A stretch of 64,000 bases of DNA. Source: Methylomonas sp. UP202 (GTDB taxonomy: Bacteria; Pseudomonadota; Gammaproteobacteria; Methylococcales; Methylomonadaceae). The stretch spans positions 3,585,547-3,649,546 of the forward strand of contig NZ_CP123897.1 of assembly GCF_029910655.1 (NCBI RefSeq), in the 5' to 3' direction. Every line of letters begins with the position of its first letter. The stretch's first letter is position 1. The notes beneath the pieces are model-generated. The model saw only the letters and a list, made by a program, of their open reading frames with translations. It did not search any database and was not told the DNA's origin. Below, in pieces: positions 21,225 through 30,746 of the stretch. Both the position numbers and the translations under genes were made by a program.

Positions 21225-22397
21225 ATGACTAGTCACCTGATGCCGACCTATGCTCGCCAATCCGTCACCTTCGCGCGCGGCGAAGGTGCTTGGTTGTGGG
21301 ACAGTACCGGCCGACGCTATCTCGACGCCGTCGCCGGCATCGCGGTGTGCAGCCTCGGTCACGCCCACCCGGCGGTGGCTGACGCGCTTTGCGCGCAAAG
21401 CCGGACCCTGCTGCATACGTCCAACCTGTACGGCGCCGGCCTACAAGCTCAGCTGGCCGACCGGCTGGCGGAATTGAGCGGCATGGATAACGTATTTTTC
21501 AGCAACTCCGGCGCCGAAGCCAACGAAGCGGCGTTGAAGATCGCCCGCAAATACGGCCACCAAAAAGGCATCGACGAACCGGTGGTGCTGACGATGGAAA
21601 AAAGCTTTCACGGCCGGACGATGGGCACGCTGAGCGCGACCGGGAACACCAAGATCAAACAGGGCTTCGCGCCGCTACTGGCCGGATTTCTCCACGTGAC
21701 TTACAACGACGTTCCAGCCATCGAAGCCGAGTTGGCGGCGGACGCCAATATCGTCGCGATCATGGTCGAACCGGTGCAGGGCGAAGGCGGCGTCAACATT
21801 CCCGCGCCCGACTATCTGAACCGGATACGCGAACTGTGCGACCGCCACGATCTGCTGATGATACTCGACGAGATCCAAACCGGCGTCGGCCGTACCGGCC
21901 GCTTCCTGGCCTATCAACACAACGGTATCTTGCCCGACGTTTGTACGATGGCCAAAGCCTTGGGCAACGGCGTGCCGATCGGCGCCTGTCTGGCGCGCGG
22001 CAAGGCGGCCGATGTATTGACGGCCGGCAACCACGGCTCGACCTTCGGCGGCAATCCGCTGGCCTGCGCGGCGGCGTTGGCGGTGCTGGACACATTGACC
22101 GGCAGCGGCCTGCTCGATAGCGTCGAAGCCAAGGGCGCGCTAATTCACGCGGCGCTGAGCCAGGCGCTGGCCGGGAATTCGCATGTCGCCGCGATTCGTC
22201 ACAAAGGTTTGATGATCGGCGTCGAATTGGATCGTCCCTGCGGCGAACTGGTCGGCATGGCTCTCGAACAAGGCGTATTGATCAACGTCACCGCCGACAA
22301 CACGATACGTTTACTGCCGCCGTTCGTGATCGACGACGCGCAAATCGCCATGCTGACCGGGACTTTGTCGGCACTCATACAGGAATTCAGCAGGTAA
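21225..22397 (+). CDS. argD: Acetylornithine aminotransferase
   Basis: A 390-residue PLP enzyme that converts N-acetylglutamate semialdehyde to acetylornithine in arginine synthesis (and may act on succinyl-diaminopimelate). Visible signatures are FFSNSGAEANEAALK, LDEIQTGVGRTG and the lysine segment TMAKALGNGVPIGA. ATG 21225 is preferred over an upstream TTG at 21204, but neither has a strong ribosome site. argF follows 6 bp later, giving an arginine operon. Confidence 0.93.
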   Translation: MTSHLMPTYARQSVTFARGEGAWLWDSTGRRYLDAVAGIAVCSLGHAHPAVADALCAQSRTLLHTSNLYGAGLQAQLADRLAELSGMDNVFFSNSGAEANEAALKIARKYGHQKGIDEPVVLTMEKSFHGRTMGTLSATGNTKIKQGFAPLLAGFLHVTYNDVPAIEAELAADANIVAIMVEPVQGEGGVNIPAPDYLNRIRELCDRHDLLMILDEIQTGVGRTGRFLAYQHNGILPDVCTMAKALGNGVPIGACLARGKAADVLTAGNHGSTFGGNPLACAAALAVLDTLTGSGLLDSVEAKGALIHAALSQALAGNSHVAAIRHKGLMIGVELDRPCGELVGMALEQGVLINVTADNTIRLLPPFVIDDAQIAMLTGTLSALIQEFSR

Positions 22398-22403
22398 TCC
22401 ACG

Positions 22404-23303
22404 ATGCAACCGAGACACTTCACCAGTTTGCTGGATCTGTCCAGCGCCGAACTCCGCGCCCTGATCCACAGAGCCATCGCGCTCAAGCAACACCGCGATC
22501 CCGATTACCAGCCGCTGAAAGGCAAAGTGCTGGCGATGATTTTCGAAAAGTCCTCGACCCGCACCCGGATTTCCTTCGAGGCCGGCATGGCCCAGTTCGG
22601 CGGCACCGCGCTGTTCCTGTCGCCGCGCGATACCCAATTGGGCCGCGGCGAACCACTGGAAGACAGCGCCAGAGTCATTTCCAGCATGGTGGACTGCATC
22701 ATGCTGCGCACTCACAAACACGAAACCGTCACGACGTTTGCCCAATATTCGCGGGTACCGGTCATCAACGGCTTAACCGACCTGAAGCATCCTTGTCAAT
22801 TGCTGGCGGACATGCAAACCTACTTCGAGCAACGCGGCGACATCGCCGGCAAAACCGTGACCTGGATCGGCGACGGCAACAATATGTGCCATTCCTATAT
22901 TAACGCCGCCCGCCAGTTCGACTTCCAATTGAACATCGCCTGCCCCTTCGATTACCGACCGAACCAAGCCATCGTCGATGCCGCCGGCCAGCGCGTGGCG
23001 TTTTTCGAAAGCCCCGAGCTGGCCGCCGCCGGTGCCGATCTGGTCGTCACCGACGTCTGGGCCAGCATGGGTCAGGAAGAAGAACAAAAGCACCGCGAAG
23101 TAGCGTTCAGGGATTTTCAAGTCAACGCCGACGTGATGGCGGCCGCGCATGCCGACGCGCTATTCATGCATTGCTTGCCGGCCCATCGCGGCGAGGAAGT
23201 CAGCGCCGAGGTCATCGACGGTCCGCAAAGCGTGGTTTTTCAAGAGGCGGAGAATCGCTTGCACGCCCAAAAGGCCTTGCTGGAATTTCTCATCGGCCGA
23301 TAA
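22404..23303 (+). CDS. argF: Ornithine carbamoyltransferase
   Basis: A 299-residue enzyme joining carbamoyl phosphate and ornithine to citrulline. The carbamoyl-phosphate loop [12 protein letters not shown] and the ornithine-site [10 protein letters not shown] are intact, as is the central [10 protein letters not shown]. It lies 6 bp after argD and is probably co-transcribed. Confidence 0.96.
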   Translation: MQPRHFTSLLDLSSAELRALIHRAIALKQHRDPDYQPLKGKVLAMIFEKSSTRTRISFEAGMAQFGGTALFLSPRDTQLGRGEPLEDSARVISSMVDCIMLRTHKHETVTTFAQYSRVPVINGLTDLKHPCQLLADMQTYFEQRGDIAGKTVTWIGDGNNMCHSYINAARQFDFQLNIACPFDYRPNQAIVDAAGQRVAFFESPELAAAGADLVVTDVWASMGQEEEQKHREVAFRDFQVNADVMAAAHADALFMHCLPAHRGEEVSAEVIDGPQSVVFQEAENRLHAQKALLEFLIGR

Positions 23304-23350
23304 TTTCGCTAAAATCGCCGGCTTGCGTTAGACCAACCTTGAGAGCCACT

Positions 23351-23989
23351 GTGAAAAAAACCCTTGCCTACCTCTCCGCCTGCCTGTTGTTTAGCGGTAT
23401 CGCCGAAGCTCGAACGGCCTACGTCACCGATAAAGTCGAAGTACCGTTGCGTAGCGGCGAGAGCGAGCGTACCAAAATCGTCAAAATGCTGGAGAACGGC
23501 GCGTTGGTCACCGTGTTGCAGGAAAGCACCGAGAACGGCTATACCTACATCCAGACCAACAACGGCGCGGAAGGCTTCATTCTTAGCCGCTACCTGACCG
23601 GCGAACCCAGCGCGCGCGGCCAGCTCGAAGCCGCCAACAAAAAGTTGGAAGCCTTGACCGAGGAAAACAAACAACTGAAATCGGCGCAGGCCGGCAGCCT
23701 GGAAATCGGCAAGGAACGCGACAAACTCAGCGCCGACCTTAGCGAATTGCAACAAACCGCCGCGAATGCGATCCAATTGAAGCAGCAACGCGATCAGCTT
23801 CAAGAACGCGTCGTCAGCGTCGAACGCGAACTACAACAGTTAAAACGCGAAAACCAAGCCTTGGCGGACAGTACCAACCAAGATTGGTTTTTGTACGGCG
23901 GCGGCCTGTCCTTGTTCGGCGTGCTGCTCGGCTTTATTCTGCCCAAACTCAGCTGGCGCCGCCGTTCCAGCGGTTGGGACACGTTTTAA
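23351..23989 (+). CDS. SH3-domain and membrane-anchor protein (TIGR04211 type)
   Basis: A 212-residue envelope protein. A signal peptide (1-21) is followed by a bacterial SH3 domain (about 23-90), a coiled coil (about 95-175), then one transmembrane helix (about 178-200) and a short basic tail. This layout matches the YgiM-like SH3-and-anchor family. GTG at 23351 with GAGAG upstream is chosen, because the longer frame runs back into argF. Function in the family is unclear. Confidence 0.83.
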   Translation: MKKTLAYLSACLLFSGIAEARTAYVTDKVEVPLRSGESERTKIVKMLENGALVTVLQESTENGYTYIQTNNGAEGFILSRYLTGEPSARGQLEAANKKLEALTEENKQLKSAQAGSLEIGKERDKLSADLSELQQTAANAIQLKQQRDQLQERVVSVERELQQLKRENQALADSTNQDWFLYGGGLSLFGVLLGFILPKLSWRRRSSGWDTF

Positions 23990-24172
23990 TCCATTTTTCC
24001 CTCACTCGCCGTTGGCGGGAGAGCATTGAATCAGACGTTGGATGTGCTGAACACCGTGAAGCGCATCGTTGGCAATCGATGCGTTCGTTGATGAGCTTCG
24101 CTTCACTCGGCACGTCCTTAATTGTTTTGATTTTATTGGGCTGTTAAGGCCTGTTTTTTTTTTGGAACCACC

Positions 24173-26023
24173 ATGCCTAGCTATCGTTCACGCACTACCA
24201 CCCACGGCCGCAACATGGCTGGCGCCCGCTCGCTGTGGCGCGCCACCGGCATGAAAGACGGCGATTTCGACAAACCGATCATCGCCATCGCCAACTCCTT
24301 CACTCAGTTCGTTCCCGGTCACGTCCATTTGAAAGACCTGGGTCAATTGGTGGCGCGCGAGATCGAACTCGCCGGCGGCGTCGCCAAGGAATTCAACACC
24401 ATCGCCGTCGACGACGGCATCGCGATGGGCCACGACGGCATGCTCTACAGCCTGCCCAGCCGCGACTTGATCGCCGACAGCGTCGAGTACATGGTCAACG
24501 CCCACTGCGCCGACGCCATCGTCTGCATTTCCAACTGCGACAAAATCACCCCCGGCATGTTGATGGCGGCGATGCGCATCAATATTCCGGTGATCTTCGT
24601 GTCCGGCGGCCCGATGGAAGCCGGCAAGACCAAACTGGCCGGATCGGACGACATCAAAAAGCTGGACCTGATCGACGCGATGGTGATGGCGGCGGACAGC
24701 AAAGTCTCCGACGCCGACTTGGCGGCGGTGGAGCGCTCGGCCTGCCCGACTTGCGGCTCCTGCTCCGGCATGTTCACCGCCAACTCGATGAACTGTCTGA
24801 CCGAGGCGCTGGGCTTGTCCTTGCCGGGTAACGGCACCGTGGTCGCCACTCACGCCGATCGCGAACAATTGTTCAAACAAGCCGGCCGCCGCATCGTCGA
24901 ACTGGCCAAGCAGTATTACGAACAAGGCGACGAATCGGTATTGCCGCGCTCGGTGGGTTTCAAAGCCTTCGAAAACGCGATTGCCTTGGACATCGCGATG
25001 GGCGGCTCGACCAACACCATTCTGCATCTGCTGGCCGTGGCGCAAGAAGCCGGCATTGCTTTCACGATGGCCGACATCGATCGGATGTCCCGCACGGTGC
25101 CGCAGTTGTGCAAGGTCGCGCCCAACACCAACAAATACCACATCGAAGACGTGCATCGCGCCGGCGGCATCATGGCGATTCTGGCCGAGTTGAACCGAGC
25201 CGGTAAGCTGCATACCGACGTGCCAACCGTGCACGCCAAAACCCTGGGCGACGCGCTGGCGAAATGGGATGTAGTGGCGAATCCGAGCGATGCGGTCAAA
25301 ACTTTCTATATGGCCGGTCCCGCCGGCATTCCGTCGCAAGTCGCGTTCAGCCAGGATACCCGTTGGCCCAGCCTGGACACCGACCGCGCCGAAGGCTGCA
25401 TCCGTTCCTTCGAGCACGCCTTCAGTCAGGAAGGCGGCCTGGCGGTGCTGTACGGCAACATCGCGCTGGACGGTTGCGTCGTCAAAACCGCCGGCGTCGA
25501 CGACAGCCTGCTGGTGTTCGAAGGCAACGCCCACGTGGTCGAATCGCAAGACGAAGCCGTGGAAAACATCCTGGCCGACAAAGTCGTCGCCGGCGATGTC
25601 GTCGTCGTGCGTTACGAAGGCCCCAAAGGCGGCCCCGGCATGCAGGAAATGCTGTATCCAACCAGCTACATCAAATCCAAGGGTCTCGGCAAAGCCTGCG
25701 CGCTATTGACCGACGGCCGCTTTTCCGGCGGCACCTCCGGCTTGTCTATCGGCCACTGTTCGCCGGAAGCGGCGGCCGGCGGCGCGATCGGTCTGGTGAA
25801 AAACGGCGACCGTATCCGCATCGATATTCCCAATCGGAGCATCAATGTGCTGCTGTCCGACGAGGAACTGGCCCAGCGCCGCGCCGAGCAGGATCAACTG
25901 GGCTGGAAACCGGCCAAGCCGCGTTCTCGCAAGGTATCGGTCGCCCTAAAGGCCTACGCTCATTTCGCCACCTCGGCCGACAAGGGCGCGGTGCGGGATT
26001 TGTCCAAACTCGCGGACGACTGA
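24173..26023 (+). CDS. ilvD: Dihydroxy-acid dehydratase
   Basis: A 616-residue Fe-S enzyme of valine, isoleucine and pantothenate synthesis. The cluster cysteines appear in [13 protein letters not shown] and [18 protein letters not shown], and the C-terminal [15 protein letters not shown] is intact. Length is typical of the long E. coli type. A run of ten T precedes the start. It stands alone. Confidence 0.96.
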   Translation: MPSYRSRTTTHGRNMAGARSLWRATGMKDGDFDKPIIAIANSFTQFVPGHVHLKDLGQLVAREIELAGGVAKEFNTIAVDDGIAMGHDGMLYSLPSRDLIADSVEYMVNAHCADAIVCISNCDKITPGMLMAAMRINIPVIFVSGGPMEAGKTKLAGSDDIKKLDLIDAMVMAADSKVSDADLAAVERSACPTCGSCSGMFTANSMNCLTEALGLSLPGNGTVVATHADREQLFKQAGRRIVELAKQYYEQGDESVLPRSVGFKAFENAIALDIAMGGSTNTILHLLAVAQEAGIAFTMADIDRMSRTVPQLCKVAPNTNKYHIEDVHRAGGIMAILAELNRAGKLHTDVPTVHAKTLGDALAKWDVVANPSDAVKTFYMAGPAGIPSQVAFSQDTRWPSLDTDRAEGCIRSFEHAFSQEGGLAVLYGNIALDGCVVKTAGVDDSLLVFEGNAHVVESQDEAVENILADKVVAGDVVVVRYEGPKGGPGMQEMLYPTSYIKSKGLGKACALLTDGRFSGGTSGLSIGHCSPEAAAGGAIGLVKNGDRIRIDIPNRSINVLLSDEELAQRRAEQDQLGWKPAKPRSRKVSVALKAYAHFATSADKGAVRDLSKLADD

Positions 26024-26043
26024 GCCAACCCTAACCAAGGCAA

Positions 26044-26071
26044 CCCGGCCAACGCAAGTCTGGCGGCCGGG
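26044..26071 (+). terminator. Hairpin after ilvD
   Basis: CCCGGCC pairs with GGCCGGG around a 14-nt loop, 20 bp after the ilvD stop. No T-run follows. Confidence 0.4.
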
Positions 26072-26394
26072 ATTCCGCCCCTCGGCAGCAGCCCGTCCGG
26101 CTGCGAGCGACGATCGACCGTCGATTAAGCGTCTGCCTCGCCGTAGGCCGACTTTAGGCCTATGTTTGCGAAGTCTCCGATGCGAGGACTTGGCCGGCTC
26201 TGTGCTCTGCTTTTGGGGGATAGTGGCCCCATGTCCACAGGATGGAGTGTTATCGCTAACGATACTGGCGTTTTGAATAGCATCGATCCGACCAAAACCG
26301 GAGTCGTGCTTGGTTTGAACCTCGCCATTTTAATGTAAGCACACAGCATTTCAGTTCGAAGGCATGGGCGTCTGGTTCGCACAGGCGCCGTTAT

Positions 26395-26772
26395 CCGTTG
26401 AACAAGCATCGCTCTCGGCCGAACAAGCACGGTTGCATGTTGAACCAGCACATTTCTCAATTGAACAGGCAGCGTTGGCTGTTGAACGGACAATCTTCTC
26501 CATTGAACACTCGCCATTCTGTGTTTAACAGGCAACGTTCTGCAATGAACAGGGAACGATGCCTGTTCAAACCGGACCACACTACATAAAACGGAGAAAC
26601 GCCGGCATCGCGGAGCGAACCGTGCCTGTTTGGGATAGAACGTTCTCTCTTTGAGTGGGACCGATGCTTGTTAAATCAAGATAGGCCGGTGTTTGACATA
26701 GAAGTGTGCCAGTTGGCGGCGGATCGCTGCTTGTTGAAACAAGAACGCTCGATGTTTAAGCAAGATCGCTGT
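26395..26772 (+). repeat. Degenerate 21-nt repeat array, 18 units in exact register
   Basis: Eighteen consecutive 21-nt units follow each other with no insertion or deletion. A rough consensus is CTGTTGAACAGGCAACGTTC plus T; the core TTGAAC or TTTAA and the CGTTCT/CGCTGC end recur. Units starting at 26395, 26626 and 26752 are separated by exact multiples of 21. Diverged units continue upstream to about 26270 with one shift of phase. In the + frame each unit reads as a heptad such as LNRQRSx; that frame is open except for one TAA at 26587. A long minus frame (26125-26580) is also open. No gene is claimed. Confidence 0.85.
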
Positions 26773-26920
26773 ACCCCGGTCGGTCAGTCGGGGCGTTTCG
26801 GGATAAATCCGGAAAAAGCGCGGCGGAAACGCGCACCCATCGGCGATGCCTAGCGTGTCGAACGTCCTTTCCCGCGCCGGCTGGTTTAAAATGCCGGGAC
26901 TGTTTACCGCCGGCTATCTT

Positions 26921-27778
26921 ATGTTCTCGATTCGTGCTTTCCTAACGTTACTATCCGCTGTATCGGTTTTCGCCGCGCCCACCGCCGCCGGCTCCAGCGC
27001 CGCCGACTGGGCGGCGGTCAAAGCGCCTTCGTCGCGTCCCGCCGGGAGTTTCAGTATCGGCTCGTATACCAACGGCTGTATCGCCGGCGCGGCAAGCTTG
27101 CCGCTCCAAGGGCCAGGTTATCAGGTGATGCGCCTGTCTCGGCAACGCTATTACGGCCATGCCGAACTAATCGCCTTCATCCAAGCGCTCGGCCAAACCG
27201 CACGCGACCGCCAGCTTGGTACTTTGTTGATCGGCGATTTGGGACAAGCCCGCGGCGGTCCGACGCTCAGCGGCCATCGTAGCCACCAATCCGGCCTGGA
27301 TGTGGACATTTGGTTTTTGCTTTCGGAGCAAGCCGACCGGCGCGTATTGTCCGCCGAGGAACGGGAAACGTGGAGCGCGCCGTCGGTGGTGGAGATGCGC
27401 GCATACCGCATCGACCGGCGCGCCTGGTCGCCCAAGCACGCCCAAGTGCTGGAAGCGGCGGCGCAACGTCCGGAAGTGGACCGCATTTTCGTGCATCCGG
27501 CCGTCAAACAAAATTTATGCGACGCTAAACTGCCAGGCGCCGGCGGCTGGCTGCGCAAGATTCGACCTTGGTGGAAGCATGACGATCATTTTCACGTGCG
27601 TTTGAAATGCCCTGCCGACAACCCGGCATGCCAAGGCCAGGAGCCATTGCCGGCCGGCGACGGCTGCGACGCCAGCCTGGCTTGGTGGTTTACCGAGGAA
27701 GCCAAAACGCCGGCGCCAGGCCCGGTTTCCGTCCCGCCGCCGTTACCGGCCTTGTGCGAGCAATTGCTAGGGGAATAA
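26921..27778 (+). CDS. mepA: MepA-like murein endopeptidase (peptidase M74)
   Basis: A periplasmic enzyme expected to cut cross-links in peptidoglycan. The zinc-site signatures HRSHQSGLDVD (about residue 115) and DDHFHVRL (about residue 220) are intact, and several cysteines near the C-terminus match the disulphide-rich family. The start at 26921 gives a signal peptide (MFSIRAFLTLLSAVSVFAAP); in-frame ATGs at 26846 and 26891 are also possible, and none has a clear ribosome site. The gene lies just downstream of the 21-nt array. Confidence 0.88.
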   Translation: MFSIRAFLTLLSAVSVFAAPTAAGSSAADWAAVKAPSSRPAGSFSIGSYTNGCIAGAASLPLQGPGYQVMRLSRQRYYGHAELIAFIQALGQTARDRQLGTLLIGDLGQARGGPTLSGHRSHQSGLDVDIWFLLSEQADRRVLSAEERETWSAPSVVEMRAYRIDRRAWSPKHAQVLEAAAQRPEVDRIFVHPAVKQNLCDAKLPGAGGWLRKIRPWWKHDDHFHVRLKCPADNPACQGQEPLPAGDGCDASLAWWFTEEAKTPAPGPVSVPPPLPALCEQLLGE

Positions 27779-27828
27779 CCCCGGAAAGAGCGGTTGGCGT
27801 GTGGATGCCTAATCCCGCTCGCCTTAGC

Positions 27829-28152
27829 TCAGTAGCGATAGCGAAAATTACACTCGCCGGTCAATCGGCTGCTCAACGCATTGTTGTCGACGCCGTATTG
27901 GTTGACATCGACCTCGCAACCCAGATTCACCGGCCGGGGTTTGGATTTCTGCAACGGCAGCAATTCGTCGGCCGTTTGCGGCGACGACTGACCGGCTTGG
28001 GCGGCGGCGTCGAACTTCGCCAAGCCGGCTTCGGATAAAGTCAGTACCAGTTTATCCGAGCTGTCCGCGTATCCGGGTTCCGCGACGATCAATATTCCGC
28101 AGACCACACCCAGTAATCCGCACCTTCCAAAAAAGACAGTCCACTTCTTCAT
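27829..28152 (-). CDS. Small secreted hypothetical protein
   Basis: A 107-residue protein with a signal peptide (about 1-29, cut after a GYADS-like site), then a soluble region with two cysteines (LGCEVDV and GECNFRYRY) that could pair. GGGAGG directly before ATG 28152 fixes the start; a longer frame from 28278 is rejected. Not recognised. It converges on mepA with 50 bp between stops. Confidence 0.72.
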   Translation of the reverse strand: MKKWTVFFGRCGLLGVVCGILIVAEPGYADSSDKLVLTLSEAGLAKFDAAAQAGQSSPQTADELLPLQKSKPRPVNLGCEVDVNQYGVDNNALSSRLTGECNFRYRY

Positions 28153-28562
28153 GGCTACCTCCCGATTTCCGGCGACGCTGTCGGTGCGCCGCCCTACTTC
28201 GCGCCGGCACGCATCGCGTCGCCGGCGACCTTCGCCAAGGATTTGGCGATCACCCTTGGACAGCAGGAAAAATGCCAAGTTGCGGAAAGGCTAAGCTCCG
28301 GCGACGCCGGCATTTCCCAAGCACGAGTAAGTTTAGTCGAGTTCCCAAAAAGTGATGCCGATCACAGTTCAAGGGACTTGCAACCATCAACGTCGCCGGA
28401 TATGCCGCGACTGCATATTCCGAACAAAACCACCACTGATTCCGACTTCAAAACCGCCAGGCATTCCGGTCGCAAAGCCGCCACCGATTCCAATCCAAAG
28501 TCGGCCATCGATTACCAAACGATTCTACCAGTAGTGAATGACGGCTTTCGACCCCAAGCTGA
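28153..28562. other. Intergenic stretch left of the AT-rich island
   Basis: No gene recognised. It holds the left copy of the 24-nt repeat family (28413-28520). Base composition changes from GC-rich to AT-rich at about 28560. Confidence 0.5.
28413..28520 (-). repeat. 24-nt repeat array, left copy (inverted relative to the 32-kb copy)
   Basis: In the + direction four 24-nt units read as octads KPPLIPTS, KPPGIPVA, KPPPIPIQ and SRPSITKR. On the minus strand the unit is close to GGAATCGGTGGCGGTTTTGA plus 4 nt. The outer edge is GGAATATGC (28413-28421 on the minus strand), the same edge word as the right-hand copy. Confidence 0.7.
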
Positions 28563-28772
28563 CTATTAGATAAATTTTACGAAGGGCAGCAAGTTTATGA
28601 AGAGCAGACATTTAAAATCATTCAAGTATTTGTCACTAGCGGTCCAGTCGTTGAAGTGTTCCAGACCCAGTTATCATGTCAAAAATGCATGTTACCCCGT
28701 TTAGAACTTCAAGGGCTCTTCAAAGAGATTGACTCAAATGATTGGCCTAGTGTACAAATTATGTGGACATAG
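28563..28772 (+). pseudogene. 5'-truncated ORF fragment at the island edge
   Basis: A 69-codon frame (LLDKFYEGQQVYEEQTFKI onward, with CQKC and ending VQIMWT) follows a TGA at 28560-28562. It has no usable start codon near its beginning but has protein-like composition. It begins where composition changes, just inside the left repeat array, so it looks like the C-terminal remnant of a gene cut when the island formed. Family not recognised. Confidence 0.5.
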
Positions 28773-28820
28773 ACAATAACTTGTTATGCCTTATAAGTTT
28801 AATAAAATAATTAGGGAACA

Positions 28821-30575
28821 ATGAAAAATTATAATTTCGCGCTGTTGTGTATGGTGTTTGTATCTGGTTGTACAACTGTTCAAACCGAAAATATAGACAT
28901 CAAGGATACAGAAAAATCAATAAAAGTTAACACTATTGACGAACAATGGCAGCCAATACTAGCGGCAATTAACGGTGATAATTATGCATCTATAATGGAT
29001 GAGCTTCATAGGCTTGCAAACGCCGGCCATCCTGAATCCCAGTATTACTTAGGTCTTGCATACGAAAACGGGTATTCTGTTGAAAAAAATCCGAATCTAG
29101 CTATTAAGTGGTATCAGTCATCGGCGAATAATGGTTTTCCGAAAGCCCAATATAAAATGGCAGTGATATTTGCTAATGGTGAACTTACACAGAGAGACTA
29201 TTCCACGTCCAAAGTTTGGTGCGAAAAAGCTGTAAACAATAAATATATAGAGGCTTATTCGTTATTAGGCTACTTACACGAATTTGGTTTCGGAACAGAG
29301 ATAAATATAGAAAAATCCAAGGAATTATATCTTGAGGGTGTCAAATTAGGTGAGCCGAATGCCAAACTCAATTTAGCCAATTTGTATTATTCCGGTGGCT
29401 TGGGAAATAAAGATTATGATAAAGCGTTTCAATTGTATAAGGAGGCTGCAGTAGAAGGTGTACTAAATGCGCAATATATGTTGGGAAGTATGTATGACTT
29501 TGGATTCGGCACTAAAAAGGATCCCAAAGAAGCTGCAATTTGGTATAAGAAGGCCGCAGAAAAAGGGGAACCTCAATCTCAAAATGCGCTTGGAGTATTA
29601 TATGCTCTCGGGGATGGTGTACCCCAGAGCGATGAAAATGCACTATATTGGTACAATAAGTCCGCAATACAAGGATTCCCAGAGGCCCAATTTAACTTAG
29701 GTTATCGATTTGAAAAAGGTTTAGGCGTTGGTCAAAGCTATATAAAAGCAAGAGAATGGTATACAAAAGCATTTGAGCACGACCACCCTAAAGCAACTCA
29801 CAATTTAGGAATACTTTACGCAAAGGGTTATGGAGGCAAGACAGATAAAGAGTTAGCATTAAAAATGTTTCATAAGGCTGCAGATTTAGGACTTCCTGAA
29901 TCGCACTATGAGATTGGTGTCGCTTACAATATTGGTAGCGGAGTCATTAAAAATCAATCGATTGCAGCAAAGTGGTTTCAAAGTGGAGCCGCCCTAGGGG
30001 GGGCGGATGCGCAAGTGGCACTTGGAAACCTCTATTTCATTGGAGAAGGGGTAAAGAAAAACCTTGTCAAAGCAGTAGAGTACTACAGACAAGGAGCTGA
30101 ACAGGGTCAGGCTGAAGGACAGCAAAAGCTTGGTTACGCATATCTAAATGGTTTGGGTGTAAATAAGAATCTCGTTCTAGCCGCCCAATGGACACGTAAA
30201 TCAGCGGAACAGGGAAATATTGGTGCGCAGGTAAATTTAGCAGTTGCATATGAAGATGGATTAGGTGTTAATCAGGATTATAATAAAGCATTAAAATGGT
30301 ATCGTCTGGCAGCGAATCAGGGCGATCCTTCAGCTCAGTTTAGAGTAGGGTATTTTTATTTCAAAGGTTATGCTGGAAATATTGACTTCAAAGAAGCCGT
30401 CAAATGGCTTCGTTTATCCGCGAAAAAGGAATTCGCAAATGCAGAATATATGCTTGGTTATATGTATGATAACGGCTTTGGCGGACTTGATGTCAATTCT
30501 GATGAGGCGCTTACTTGGTATAAAAAAGCAGCCTCTCATGGATCAATTGAAGCTCAGAATATAATTGCCAAATAG
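28821..30575 (+). CDS. Sel1-like repeat lipoprotein
   Basis: A 584-residue exported lipoprotein. A short signal peptide ends in the lipobox VSGC, and residues about 55-580 form some 14 Sel1-like repeats of about 36 residues (AQYxLGxxYxxGxGVxxNxxxA pattern; for example GDPSAQFRVGYFYFKG). Such solenoids are protein-interaction scaffolds. AGGGAA lies before the ATG. The gene is strongly AT-rich compared with the rest of the window, with codon choices (ATA, TTA, AAT) unlike its neighbours, so recent transfer is likely. Confidence 0.88.
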   Translation: MKNYNFALLCMVFVSGCTTVQTENIDIKDTEKSIKVNTIDEQWQPILAAINGDNYASIMDELHRLANAGHPESQYYLGLAYENGYSVEKNPNLAIKWYQSSANNGFPKAQYKMAVIFANGELTQRDYSTSKVWCEKAVNNKYIEAYSLLGYLHEFGFGTEINIEKSKELYLEGVKLGEPNAKLNLANLYYSGGLGNKDYDKAFQLYKEAAVEGVLNAQYMLGSMYDFGFGTKKDPKEAAIWYKKAAEKGEPQSQNALGVLYALGDGVPQSDENALYWYNKSAIQGFPEAQFNLGYRFEKGLGVGQSYIKAREWYTKAFEHDHPKATHNLGILYAKGYGGKTDKELALKMFHKAADLGLPESHYEIGVAYNIGSGVIKNQSIAAKWFQSGAALGGADAQVALGNLYFIGEGVKKNLVKAVEYYRQGAEQGQAEGQQKLGYAYLNGLGVNKNLVLAAQWTRKSAEQGNIGAQVNLAVAYEDGLGVNQDYNKALKWYRLAANQGDPSAQFRVGYFYFKGYAGNIDFKEAVKWLRLSAKKEFANAEYMLGYMYDNGFGGLDVNSDEALTWYKKAASHGSIEAQNIIAK

Positions 30576-30746
30576 TGTCTGCGCGAAAATCAATTAAATT
30601 TATATGATTCATTACATGGGTAAGGTCTTGGTTGCGGTGGGTGGTCAATCAAAGCCAGGTCAATCCGAGCCTACCCATTGTGCGCGCCTTAAGACCATTT
30701 ACTTACCAGACTTTGTTTAGCGCCTATTATCAAAATAATGTGAACA
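30576..30746. other. Spacer with a GC-rich patch inside the AT-rich island
   Basis: Between the two island genes a GC-rich patch at about 30615-30700 has imperfect inverted ends (GGTCTT with AAGACC, GGGT with ACCC). It may be a remnant of a small mobile element. Confidence 0.35.

Noticed and set aside
24188-25549. 453-codon frame antisense to ilvD
   Set aside because: The composition (many H, R, G, V) is typical of a shadow frame, and ilvD is unmistakable.
26398-26589. Small gene inside the 21-nt array
   Set aside because: No ribosome site, and both strands are open because of the 21-nt period; coding is not shown.
26395-26772. CRISPR array
   Set aside because: Units are contiguous and degenerate, with no unique spacers between conserved repeats.
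28243-28569. 108-codon plus-strand frame over the left 24-nt array
   Set aside because: It is made of repeat units and non-coding flank, and another frame there gives cleaner octads; no start signals.
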